Positions 17,934-25,851 of a stretch of 39,149 nucleotides of DNA are shown here, in pieces; position 1 is the stretch's first letter; the number at the start of each line of letters is the position of its first letter. The stretch lies in assembly GCA_038042195.1 (NCBI GenBank), contig JBBTET010000056.1:1-39149 (forward strand), written 5' to 3'. The position numbers were made by a program, and so were the translations under genes. Below the pieces are notes generated by a model. It was not told where the DNA came from. It saw only the letters and a list, made by a program, of their open reading frames with translations, and made no database searches. Source of the stretch: JACRIM01 sp038042195. Its GTDB lineage: Bacteria > Planctomycetota > Phycisphaerae > UBA1845 > UTPLA1.

Positions 17934-19520
17934 TTACTTGGCGTATTCCACGGCCCGCACCTCGCGCAGGCACGTCACCTTGATCTCGCCGGGATAGGTC
18001 ATCTCGGCCTCGATCCGCTTGGCGATTTCGCGGGCGATTCGCATGGCGTTGGCGTCGTCGATGTCCTCGGGGTCGACGATGACGCGCACCTCGCGGCCGG
18101 CCTGGATCGCGTGGGCCGCACGAACGCCCTTCATGCTGGTGGCGATGCGTTCCAACTCTTCGAGGCGTTTGATGTAACGCTCCAGAGACTCGCGCCGGCT
18201 GCCCGGCCTGGCCGCACTAATGGCGTCGGCTGCTGCAACGAGCGGCGTGTACGGGCTTGTCGCGGGGACGTCTCCGTGGTGGCCGGCGACGGCGTTGAGC
18301 ACTTCCTTGCACTCGCCGAGTTTGCGGCAAAGCTCTTCGCCGATCGCGGGGTGGCCGCCTTCCATTTCGTGGTCGATGGCCTTGCCGATGTCATGCAGCA
18401 ATCCGCATCGCCGGGCGAGCGTGCCATTGAGGCGCAACTCATCGGCCATGACCTGACAGAGATAGGCCACTTCGATGGAATGGCGCAGGACGTTTTGCCC
18501 GTAGCTGGTGCGGTAGTGCATGCGCCCCAGCAATTCGAGGAGCTTCTTGGGCAGGCCCTGCACGTTGGCCTCCAGCGCGGCCTTCTTGCCATGCTCGATG
18601 ATTTCCTTTTCGACGTTCAGACGAACTTCCTCAACGACCTCTTCGATGCGCGTCGGGTGGATGCGGCCGTCGCTGATGAGTTTGCTCAGGGCCTGCCGAG
18701 CCACTTCGCGTTTCACGGGGTCGAAGCAGGTGATGAGGATCACACCGGGCGTGTCATCGACGATGATGTCGACGCCGCTGGCCTTTTCAAAGGCGCGGAT
18801 ATTCCGACCCTCGCGGCCGATGATTCGGCCCTTCATCTCATCCGAGGGGATGTCCACCGTGCTGACGGTTGACGCGGATGTATGGCCGGCGGCATACCGT
18901 TGGATGGCGGTGATAACGACATCGCGCGAGCGCGACTCGGCCTCTTCCTGGGCCTCGTTGACGCGGTTGGCGATGATCTCGGCGCACTCGTGCTCCAGCT
19001 CCTGTTCAAGCTTGGTGAAGAGTTGCTTCTTGGCGTCGTCGAGCGAGAGATTGGTGACCTTGAGCAGCTCGTTCTTCTGCTGAACGAGCAACTCGTCGGC
19101 CTGCTGAGCCTTCTTGTCGATCAGGGCCTGCTTCTCACGGACCTGGCCCTCGCCGCGCTCGACGTTCTTTTCCTTGATGTTCAGGGCATCCATCTTTCGC
19201 TCAAGCTGATCCTCGCGTTTGTCCAGCCGCTTCTCGGCCTCGCGGATCTCATTGCGCGTGACGGATGTTTGTTTCTCGAACTCTTCCTGTCTCGCCAGAA
19301 ACGTCGCTTTGGTTTCCACTTCCGCCGAGCGCAGGATGCCCTGCGCGCGGCTTTTTGCATCTTCCATGACGCGGGCGGCCTGCTGCTCGGCCGAGGCCGT
19401 TTTGGCCCTGGCTTGCATCGTCAAGACGGCGAAGACCAAGCCTCCGCCGATGACCAACCCAAGAAGTATCCACACTGCGACCATACCCGACGAGACCTGA
19501 GCCAACAGTACAAGGCCCAT
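17934..19520 (-). CDS. rny: Ribonuclease Y
   Basis: A 528-residue membrane-anchored endoribonuclease that starts mRNA decay in many bacteria. One N-terminal membrane helix (residues about 13-33) is followed by a long charged coiled coil (about 35-200). A KH RNA-binding domain is near 215-285, with the motif GRIIGREGRN. The HD metal-dependent nuclease domain has HSIEVAY near 345 and LLHDIGKAIDHE near 375. The C-terminal part (VRVIVDPEDIDDANAMRIA, then TYPGEIKVTCLRE) is typical of the family. The length is normal. AAGGTG lies 7 bases upstream of the ATG. It is transcribed as a single gene ending at the terminator at 17872-17899. Confidence 0.96.
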   Translation of the reverse strand: MGLVLLAQVSSGMVAVWILLGLVIGGGLVFAVLTMQARAKTASAEQQAARVMEDAKSRAQGILRSAEVETKATFLARQEEFEKQTSVTRNEIREAEKRLDKREDQLERKMDALNIKEKNVERGEGQVREKQALIDKKAQQADELLVQQKNELLKVTNLSLDDAKKQLFTKLEQELEHECAEIIANRVNEAQEEAESRSRDVVITAIQRYAAGHTSASTVSTVDIPSDEMKGRIIGREGRNIRAFEKASGVDIIVDDTPGVILITCFDPVKREVARQALSKLISDGRIHPTRIEEVVEEVRLNVEKEIIEHGKKAALEANVQGLPKKLLELLGRMHYRTSYGQNVLRHSIEVAYLCQVMADELRLNGTLARRCGLLHDIGKAIDHEMEGGHPAIGEELCRKLGECKEVLNAVAGHHGDVPATSPYTPLVAAADAISAARPGSRRESLERYIKRLEELERIATSMKGVRAAHAIQAGREVRVIVDPEDIDDANAMRIAREIAKRIEAEMTYPGEIKVTCLREVRAVEYAK

Positions 19521-20274
19521 GATCTCACACCTTTATTAAAATGCGCCGGTCGATTCCGCCAGGAGCGTCTGCCCAGGAGGTCGTTCAATACCAACGGCAT
19601 GTGTCATGCCGTCGCGGACCGTCAGCGCGATATCCCGAACGTAAGCGTCGCGTGAGACCGCAACACGCGCGGTCAATTAGGAATGAGGCCCGAGGCGATA
19701 TGAGCCTGATAAACCCGGCAGCAGAGTTAGTGAATCATGCAGCGGTGAGACGTTGATACGTCGTCTTTCGCAATTGAACGGGCTTTTGCCGAGTCCAAGA
19801 CTCGTGTTGGTCCGGCCCTATCATTTGCAAAACAAACGTCAATCGTGTCCTTCCGCTTCGTTAAGATTCCACTTCTTCAGTCAACCAGCCGTCGCCACTG
19901 TGGACGTGCGGCACTCTGAGGGGGTTTCACCCTCGGTCGCAATTCGACCGAGGTCAGGATCAAGATAGTGAGAGACCAAGTCTCTCGAATTCGCCTTCAG
20001 CCGCATTCGCACGCGGGAAGTCGAACTCCTTTCTGAAGTGAGTTCAGCGGCGGCCCATACGAGCAGCCAGCCCGAAAGCCGCCACGACCCGGATTTATGT
20101 TAAAAGGGCGGAAAAGCCCACCCTTAGTTACGATGAAGTATAAACCTGTGTTCGGCCCCGTCAAGAAAATTGGGCGACGGATATTACCGGAACCTGGGTT
20201 ACCGCAGGGAATGGGATGGCACGGAGGGCGGTTAACACCGTGCCGATCAGGGCGACCACTACCGCGACACTGGT
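19521..20274. other. Gene-free region with several hairpins; possible structured RNA
   Basis: About 750 bases between the divergent rny and dsbD genes, with no convincing protein gene; the short ORFs lack SD sequences and conserved character. Hairpins cluster at 19918-19986. Others are AAGGG/CCCTT near 20104-20125 and GGCACGG/CCGTGCC at 20218-20224 and 20238-20244. I tested for tmRNA, RNase P RNA, SRP RNA and 6S RNA features by eye and found none. The rny promoter must be at the left end but I cannot place it confidently. Confidence 0.5.
19918..19986 (+). other. Cluster of three hairpins; candidate ncRNA or regulatory element
   Basis: Hairpin A pairs GAGGG (19918-19922) with CCCTC (19930-19934). 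Hairpin B is a perfect 9-bp stem: CCTCGGTCG (19931-19939) with CGACCGAGG (19945-19953), loop CAATT. A and B share the bases 19931-19934, so they exclude each other. Hairpin C is a perfect 7-bp stem: GAGAGAC (19970-19976) with GTCTCTC (19980-19986), loop CAA. No U-run follows any of them. The strand is not known. Confidence 0.45.
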
Positions 20275-20283
20275 TGTTAATAT
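20275..20283 (+). promoter_or_regulatory. Candidate extended -10 element of dsbD
   Basis: TGT-TAATAT ends 46 bases before the ATG at 20330. The hexamer matches TATAAT at 4 of 6 positions and no -35 box is visible. It is the weakest of the seven similar elements. Confidence 0.35.
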
Positions 20284-20329
20284 GGATGGTTTGTACAAAA
20301 AAAGGCCGGCTGGCCCGTCTTGGATGACT

Positions 20330-22774
20330 ATGAGCACCCCTGTGAAATTGATCCGCTGCTTTTTGCTATTGGGTCTTCTGGCGACCCCTTTCAATGGAGT
20401 TCACGCCGATCCACCGGAGTCGAAACCGAAGAAGGTCGGGGCCGTCACCGCACGGACATTCGCGGATCGGAAGGCGGCCGTGCCGGGGGAGGTGGTGACG
20501 CTGGCGGTCGAGTTGAAGACGGACGAGGCATGGCACATCTACTGGGCCAGCCCGGGGCCAGGGACGGGAGCACCAACCGAGGTCGCATGGAAGCTGCCCG
20601 AGGGGTGGCAGCCGGGGCGGGCGCAGTTTCCGATCCCCGAGTCAAAGTACGACAAGCTGCTCGACGAGACGACCTACATCCTCGAAGGCAGGCAGGTCAT
20701 CCTCACGCCGGTGAAGGTGCCGGACATCGCAAAGGCCGGTGATACGGTCACGCTCACCGCGAACGTGAACTGGCTGATGTGCAAGAAGGAGTGCATCCCC
20801 GGCAGTGCGGAGCTTTCGCTGTCGCTGCCCGTCGTCGCAAAAGGTACGAAGTCGGAACCGGCGAATGCCGAGCTGTTCATCCGCGCGCGAGATTCGCTGC
20901 CCGTCGCCCTCGACAAGGCCGAGCACATCAAGGTCGTTGGCTCGTTGGTCGACGGCCCACTCAAGCCCGGCGCAAAGTCCGCCGCCAAACTCACCATCGA
21001 CATCGAAGCCAAGCACCACATGCAGTCGCACAAGCCGCATCAGGAAGAGCTGATCCCGGCGATCCTGTATCTCGAAAACACGCAGGGACTCGATATTGGC
21101 GACGTGGAATATCCCGCCGGCCACGACCGCGTGGACAAGGCGCTCGGCAAGCTCAGCGAATACTCGGGCAAGCTCGAATTGAAAATCCCCATCACCGTCG
21201 ACGAAAAGGCCGACAACGCCCCGCGCTGGATTCGCGGTGTGTTGCAATACCAGATTTGCACCGACATGGGGACGTGCTTTCCGCCGCAACACGTCGAGGT
21301 CACTATCCCCGTACAGATGGTGGGCGGGTCTGCACCAACCGACACAAGCGAGCCGGCGCGTCCTCGTGCCGTTTCGCGCGATGTCGCCGACAACACGATA
21401 ATCAACACCACGGAGTCATCGCTGACCCGCCTTCAGAATTGGCTGCTCTCCTTCGGATACGCCGGGGCCATCGTCGTGGCACTCATGGGCGGCTTCATCC
21501 TCAACGTGATGCCCTGTGTGCTGCCGGTGATTTCACTGAAGATTCTCTCCTTTGTTCGTCAGTCACACGAAGATCGCGGCCGCATCTTTCGATTAGGTCT
21601 GACCTACTCCGCCGGCATTCTCGTCTTTTTCAGCGTGCTAGCGGCCTTCTTCACGCTCGGCGGCCAGGGATGGGGGCAACTGTTTCAGAATCCCCGCGTC
21701 GTGCTTGGACTGGCCGCCGTCGTCACCGCGTTCGCCTTGAGCCTCTTCGGCGTCTGGGCGCTCTTCACGCCGCAGGTCATCAACAAGCTCGGCGAGAAGG
21801 CCGAGGGCGAGGGGTATTCGTCAGCATTCTTCACCGGCGTGCTCGCCACGTTTCTCGGCACGGCCTGCACCGCGCCGTTTCTCAGCGCAGCCCTCGGCGC
21901 GGCCAGTCGATTCAGCGCAGCGCAAGGGGCTGGCATCTTCCTCGCGGTCGGCGTCGGCATGGCGTTTCCCTTCGTCATGCTCGCCGCGAACCCGGCCTGG
22001 TTGAAGTTCGTCCCGCGCCCCGGTCCGTGGATGGGCACGTTCGAGGCGGGCATGGGTTTCGTTCTGCTCGGCACGGTGGTCTGGCTGTTGAACCCCTTGC
22101 GAGGGCAACTCGGCGACTACGGCCTGCTGCTCAGCCTCATCTTCCTGCTGGCTGTCTCAATGGCCGCGTGGATCAAGGGCATGATCAAGTTCGGCGACGA
22201 CCCATCGCGCAAGGCGAAGCTTTACAGCATCGCCTTTCTGATCCTTGTCGCAGGATGGGCACTGCCTTTTCGCGTCTTCACCACCATCGACGGCCTCATC
22301 ATGGAGCAAATCGAGCGGCTGGACCTAATTGACATGGGCCAGCAAGCAAAAAATGGCGGGAGAATCGCCGACCTTATTGACACGCCCGACTGGTCAAAGG
22401 ACAAGATTCAGTGGAAGCGGTACAAACGCGACCGCGCCCATGCCACGGTCAACGCGGGCTACACCGTGTTCATTGATTACACGGCAGATTGGTGCGCCAA
22501 CTGCAAGACCATGCTCAAGACGGCGATTGAGACGCCGGACACCATTGCAGCAATGAAGCAGTTGAACGTCGTCGCCTACTCGGCCGACTACACCCTGCCG
22601 GTCCCGGAAATCAAGCAAGACCTCGCCCGCTTCGAGCGCGGCGGCGTGCCGGTCTTCGTCGTGTACCGACCGGGCGACACGAATAGGCCGGAGATACTTC
22701 CGGAGATCATCACCACGCAATCACTCGTCGACGCCCTGAAACGCGCTGGCCCAAGTCAGCCAAAAAAGCCGTAG
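20330..22774 (+). CDS. dsbD: DsbD-family thiol:disulfide interchange protein
   Basis: An 814-residue membrane protein that carries electrons from cytoplasmic thioredoxin to periplasmic thiols, needed for cytochrome c maturation and disulfide repair. The ATG at 20330 gives a clear signal peptide (LIRCFLLLGLLATPFNGVHA); an in-frame ATG two codons earlier is equally possible and the SD is weak. The periplasmic N-terminal domain has cysteine pairs C151/C155 (CKKEC) and C310/C316. The membrane domain (about 385-625) holds the DsbD/CcdA cysteines in MPCVLP (C396) and GTACTAPF (C513). The C-terminal thioredoxin domain has WCANC at 721-725. All expected redox sites are present. The stop codon TAG lies inside a dispersed palindromic repeat. 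Confidence 0.93.
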   Translation: MSTPVKLIRCFLLLGLLATPFNGVHADPPESKPKKVGAVTARTFADRKAAVPGEVVTLAVELKTDEAWHIYWASPGPGTGAPTEVAWKLPEGWQPGRAQFPIPESKYDKLLDETTYILEGRQVILTPVKVPDIAKAGDTVTLTANVNWLMCKKECIPGSAELSLSLPVVAKGTKSEPANAELFIRARDSLPVALDKAEHIKVVGSLVDGPLKPGAKSAAKLTIDIEAKHHMQSHKPHQEELIPAILYLENTQGLDIGDVEYPAGHDRVDKALGKLSEYSGKLELKIPITVDEKADNAPRWIRGVLQYQICTDMGTCFPPQHVEVTIPVQMVGGSAPTDTSEPARPRAVSRDVADNTIINTTESSLTRLQNWLLSFGYAGAIVVALMGGFILNVMPCVLPVISLKILSFVRQSHEDRGRIFRLGLTYSAGILVFFSVLAAFFTLGGQGWGQLFQNPRVVLGLAAVVTAFALSLFGVWALFTPQVINKLGEKAEGEGYSSAFFTGVLATFLGTACTAPFLSAALGAASRFSAAQGAGIFLAVGVGMAFPFVMLAANPAWLKFVPRPGPWMGTFEAGMGFVLLGTVVWLLNPLRGQLGDYGLLLSLIFLLAVSMAAWIKGMIKFGDDPSRKAKLYSIAFLILVAGWALPFRVFTTIDGLIMEQIERLDLIDMGQQAKNGGRIADLIDTPDWSKDKIQWKRYKRDRAHATVNAGYTVFIDYTADWCANCKTMLKTAIETPDTIAAMKQLNVVAYSADYTLPVPEIKQDLARFERGGVPVFVVYRPGDTNRPEILPEIITTQSLVDALKRAGPSQPKKP

Positions 22775-22794
22775 GGTCCGCGTTCCGGACCGTA
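22771..22794. repeat. Palindromic repeat, copy 1 (REP-like), overlapping the dsbD stop
   Basis: It begins GTAGGGTCCGC and closes with CGGACC, forming GGTCCG/CGGACC around a 5-base loop. Apart from the loop and the last base it matches the arms at 23578 and 23631. Bases 22772-22774 are the TAG stop of dsbD. Confidence 0.7.
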
Positions 22795-22862
22795 TTTCTC
22801 CGTCCCTGTGTCCTGCACCGCGGATCCATCTTTTACGACTGATTCCGCTTTTGCAAATCGGC

Positions 22863-22871
22863 TGTTAGAAT
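22863..22871 (+). promoter_or_regulatory. Extended -10 element of the transaldolase gene
   Basis: TGT-TAGAAT ends 46 bases before the ATG at 22918. No clear -35 box is present. It is identical to the element upstream of the prepilin-like gene. Confidence 0.5.
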
Positions 22872-22917
22872 TGCTTCGCGTCAACCGATTTACCGTCGCG
22901 AACCCGGAGCACCCGCC

Positions 22918-23562
22918 ATGAAATTTTTCCTCGACACCGCCAACCTCGACGAGATCAAGGCCGGTGCGGCCCTTGGCATCGTCGATGGCATCACCACGAA
23001 TCCCAGCCTCGTTGCCAAGGAGGGGAAGGACTTCAAGACGCTCGTTGCGCAAATCTGCGAGATCATTCCCGGCCCCGTGTCGGCCGAGGTGGTGTCCACG
23101 ACGTGTGATGAAATGATGAAAGAGGCGCGGGCGCTCTCAAAGATCGCGCCGAACATCATCGTAAAGCTTCCGACGATTGCCGAAGGCGTGAAGGCGTTGA
23201 AGATTTGCAGTGCCGAGGGGATCAAGACGAATCTGACGCTGATCTTTCAACCGTTGCAGGCGCTCATCGTCGCCAAGTCCGGCGCGACGTATTGTTCGCC
23301 CTTCCTCGGTCGCCTGGATGACATCGGCCACGACGGCATGGCCCTGATCCACGACATCCGCCACATTTACGACAACTACGGCTTCAAGACGGAAATCCTC
23401 GCGGCGAGCCTGCGCCATCCGCTGCACGTCGTCGATGCCGCCAAGGCCGGCGCAGATGTCGGCACGATGCCGTACAGCGTGTTCAAGATGCTCTTGAACC
23501 ACCCGCTGACGGACATCGGGTTGGAAAAGTTCCTTGCGGATTGGAAGAAGCTGCAAGGGTGA
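22918..23562 (+). CDS. tal: Transaldolase, small (TalC-like) subfamily
   Basis: A 214-residue cytoplasmic class I aldolase-fold enzyme of the pentose phosphate pathway. It transfers a dihydroxyacetone unit between sugar phosphates. The N-terminus MKFFLDTANLDEI and TTNPSLVAKEG are family signatures. The Schiff-base lysine is K83 in IIVKLP. Fructose-6-phosphate aldolases of this subfamily have Gln and Tyr at two key active-site positions. Here the equivalent residues are Glu57 (SAEVV) and Phe129 (CSPFLGR), which favours true transaldolase activity. GGAG lies 8 bases before the ATG. It stands alone and is convergent with gdh across a perfect inverted repeat. Confidence 0.94.
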   Translation: MKFFLDTANLDEIKAGAALGIVDGITTNPSLVAKEGKDFKTLVAQICEIIPGPVSAEVVSTTCDEMMKEARALSKIAPNIIVKLPTIAEGVKALKICSAEGIKTNLTLIFQPLQALIVAKSGATYCSPFLGRLDDIGHDGMALIHDIRHIYDNYGFKTEILAASLRHPLHVVDAAKAGADVGTMPYSVFKMLLNHPLTDIGLEKFLADWKKLQG

Positions 23563-23577
23563 TGCCGCGCGTAGTGC

Positions 23578-23652
23578 GTAGGGTCCGCTGTGCGGACCAC
23601 TCCTGTATCGGGAGCGTTTCGCGCTTTCAATGGTCCGCACAGCGGACCCTAC
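23578..23652. repeat. Perfect 22-bp inverted repeat (REP-like pair) between convergent genes
   Basis: The left arm 23578-23599 and right arm 23631-23652 are exact reverse complements over 22 bp, separated by 31 bases. Each arm is itself palindromic (GGTCCGC/GCGGACC around a 3-base loop). The left arm starts 16 bases after the tal stop and the right arm ends 5 bases before the gdh stop. The pair could fold on either transcript and act as a bidirectional terminator or mRNA 3' end stabiliser, although no T-run follows. Confidence 0.8.
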
Positions 23653-23656
23653 TTGC

Positions 23657-24964
23657 TTAGAACCGCTGGCGCGTGGCTTCGGCGACGCGGCCCAGGGCCA
23701 CGACATACGCCGCGATTCGCAACGGCAGCTTTTGTTCCGCATGGACGCGATAGACGCTTTCCCATGCACTGACCATCTTCTTCTCAAGCTGCGCGTTGAC
23801 GTGGTCCAGCTCCCAGCGGATCTGCTGGAGATTTTGAACCCACTCGAAGTACGAGACCGTGACACCGCCGGCGTTGGTCAGGATGTCCGGTACGACGATG
23901 ACATTTCGCTTGCACAGCGACTCATCGGCACGCGGCGTGATAGGCGAATTGCCCGCCTCCACGATCATTCGCGCCTTGACGTCATCCACGTTATTCCGGT
24001 CAATTACTCCGCCGAGCGCCGCCGGGATGAGGATATCCACGTCAAGCGTCAGCAACTCGTCATTACTGATCGGGCGCGAACCGGGGAAGTCGACGACCGA
24101 GCCGGTCTTCTTGCAATGTTCGACGAGCTTGGGAATGTCCAGTCCCTTCTCGTTGAAGATGCCGCCCTTCACGTCCGACACGGCCGTGATCGTCGCGCCG
24201 AGTTCATGGATGAACCGACTGGCCCACGAACCGACATTGCCGAAACCCTGGACGGCAACGGTCGACTTCTTCAAATCAATCTTGAATGCCTTGCACGCCT
24301 CGCGCGTGATGATGGTCGTTCCGCGCCCCGTGGCTTCTTCACGGCCCAGCGAGCCGCCGAGATTCACGGGTTTGCCGGTCACGATGGCCGGCGTGTAGCC
24401 GTGCTTCTTGCCGTATTCATCCATGATCCAGGCCATGACCTGCGGATTGGTGCCCACGTCGGGGGCCACGATGTCGCGATGGATACCGAGGACCATGTCG
24501 AGCTTCTGCGTCAGGCCGCGCGTCAATGACTGCATTTCTTTGCGCGACATCTTCGTCGGGTCGCAGGTCACGCCGCCTTTTGCACCGCCGTATGGAATGT
24601 CCACCAGCGCCGTCTTCCAGGTCATCAACGCCGCAAGCGATCGAACTTCGTTCAAGTCCACCTCGTGATGAAATCTAAGCCCGCCTTTGTAGGGACCGCG
24701 CACGGCGTTGTGCTGCACGCGGTAGCCGTGGAAGAGTTCGAGATGGCCGTCATCCATGCGCACGGGGATCTGCACGATCAGTTCGCGGTACGGGGTGCGC
24801 AGGAGCATCTGGATTTCCTTCTCCAGCTTCATGTGTTCCGCGGCGACGAGGAATTGCTCGTCGGTGATGCGGTTGAAGTCCATATGCTTGTGAGGATGCC
24901 CGACGTCGGGCGCGGCGGGCTTCTTCACGTTCGTTTTGACGGGCTTCAGGGTGGCGGTGGACAT
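23657..24964 (-). CDS. gdhA: Glutamate dehydrogenase (Glu/Leu/Phe/Val dehydrogenase family)
   Basis: A 435-residue cytoplasmic enzyme that interconverts glutamate and 2-oxoglutarate plus ammonia. The start at 24964 has AGAGG 7 bases upstream; the open frame extends 70 codons further upstream but that stretch has no protein character. GPYKGGLRFH near residue 100 and PYGGAKGGV (catalytic lysine) define the substrate domain. The Rossmann motif is GFGNVG, ending with an aspartate in AVSD, which favours NAD over NADP. GRGTTIITREA and 'ILIPAALGG' are also family motifs. The first 30 residues are a Lys/Pro-rich extension. It is divergent from the ferredoxin-like gene. Substrate specificity among amino acids is inferred as glutamate from overall similarity. 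Confidence 0.93.
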   Translation of the reverse strand: MSTATLKPVKTNVKKPAAPDVGHPHKHMDFNRITDEQFLVAAEHMKLEKEIQMLLRTPYRELIVQIPVRMDDGHLELFHGYRVQHNAVRGPYKGGLRFHHEVDLNEVRSLAALMTWKTALVDIPYGGAKGGVTCDPTKMSRKEMQSLTRGLTQKLDMVLGIHRDIVAPDVGTNPQVMAWIMDEYGKKHGYTPAIVTGKPVNLGGSLGREEATGRGTTIITREACKAFKIDLKKSTVAVQGFGNVGSWASRFIHELGATITAVSDVKGGIFNEKGLDIPKLVEHCKKTGSVVDFPGSRPISNDELLTLDVDILIPAALGGVIDRNNVDDVKARMIVEAGNSPITPRADESLCKRNVIVVPDILTNAGGVTVSYFEWVQNLQQIRWELDHVNAQLEKKMVSAWESVYRVHAEQKLPLRIAAYVVALGRVAEATRQRF

Positions 24965-25190
24965 GACGGTTCCTCTCCGGAAAGCACTGTCGCACGGCAG
25001 GTCGTCGGCCCGAATTGAGCGGTCACCACCTGCTGCGAATACCATTTCATCGCATGGTTGTGAGTCGCGCTTGAGATCGGTATCGAGAGGTTGCAGCCGG
25101 CCCATAAGTGGATGGGCGAGGATCACCAGTTCCGTGCGAATAGGGGACCGATTGAATATCATGCGCCGAGCCAATTAGAGGACGACGCCC

Positions 25191-25547
25191 ATGCCAACCA
25201 ATGAGAAGCACGTGTTTGTCTGCACCAACGAGCGAGCCGCCGATCATCCGCGCGGCTGCTGTGCCGGCAAGGACTCCGCCGCCATCCGTGATCAATTGAA
25301 GGAACTCGTCAAGCAGCGCGGCCTCTCAAAGCAGATCCGTGTGAACGCCTCGGGCTGCCTTGACCAGTGTGAACATGGGGTGACGATCGTCGTTTACCCC
25401 GAGGCCGTCTGGTATGGGTTTGTGAAGATTACCGACGTGGAGGAAATCGTGACATCGCACCTCGTCGGGAACGTTCCCGTCGCACGGTTGCGTATGGCGG
25501 ATACTTGCATCAATGCTACGCGCTGCGAACACCGTGGCAACGGCTGA
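25191..25547 (+). CDS. Thioredoxin-like 2Fe-2S ferredoxin
   Basis: A 118-residue cytoplasmic protein of the thioredoxin-like [2Fe-2S] ferredoxin family. The likely cluster ligands are Cys11, Cys23 or Cys24, Cys56 and Cys60 (spacing C-x11/12-C, then C-x3-C in 'ASGCLDQCEHG'). 'GVTIVVYPEAVWYGFVKITD' is a typical family core. GAGG lies about 9 bases before the ATG. The protein ends with about 15 extra residues (RLRMADTCINATRCEHRGNG region) containing two more cysteines, longer than usual. The electron-transfer partner is unknown. It is divergent from gdh. etfB and a B12/GTPase fusion are nearby, but on the other strand. Confidence 0.88.
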   Translation: MPTNEKHVFVCTNERAADHPRGCCAGKDSAAIRDQLKELVKQRGLSKQIRVNASGCLDQCEHGVTIVVYPEAVWYGFVKITDVEEIVTSHLVGNVPVARLRMADTCINATRCEHRGNG

Positions 25548-25671
25548 GCCGGTCCGAGAAAGTGCATTGACTCACGGCGGCAGACCACGCTATCCGATTT
25601 GAACTCACCAATGGTCCCATCGGCCCCGATTATGGGAGCGAACGATCTCGCACCCTAACGGGGAGACCCCC

Positions 25672-25809
25672 ATGCCGTTTTGTGACATATTGAATGCATT
25701 CGCCGACTTCATGCAGCAGTTCTATAACGTGTTCTTCGCCATCCTCGGCCAGCCCGTGCCGAACCTGGCCGACTCGTTTGGGTCGATTCTCGGCTGTAAC
25801 ATTGTGTGA
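25672..25809 (+). CDS. Small 45-residue ORF, hydrophobic and acidic
   Basis: A short ORF of 45 codons with GGGGAG 6 bases before its ATG. The peptide starts MPFCDILNAFADFMQQFYNV and continues FFAILGQPVPNLADSFGSIL, ending GCNIV. It has two cysteines (4 and 42), three aspartates and no lysine or arginine. The N-terminal half is an aromatic, amphipathic helix-like stretch. It lies 124 bases downstream of the ferredoxin gene and 42 bases from the convergent etfB stop. The ribosome site and composition support translation, but I know no family for it. Confidence is limited by length. Confidence 0.5.
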   Translation: MPFCDILNAFADFMQQFYNVFFAILGQPVPNLADSFGSILGCNIV

Positions 25810-25851
25810 ATGCGGCGAGGTTGGACATCGGGCCGGAGACCGCCCGGCTCG

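Noticed and set aside
19521..20274. tmRNA, SRP RNA, RNase P RNA or 6S RNA in the gap
   Set aside because: None of the conserved sequences or folds of these RNAs is visible on either strand.
20779..22332. A 517-codon plus-strand ORF overlapping dsbD
   Set aside because: It is Arg/Pro-rich frame-shadow sequence within dsbD, whose own frame shows all the redox motifs.
23657..25174. Longer N-terminus of glutamate dehydrogenase beginning at 25174
   Set aside because: The extra 70 codons lack protein character, and an AGAGG ribosome site sits properly before the ATG at 24964.
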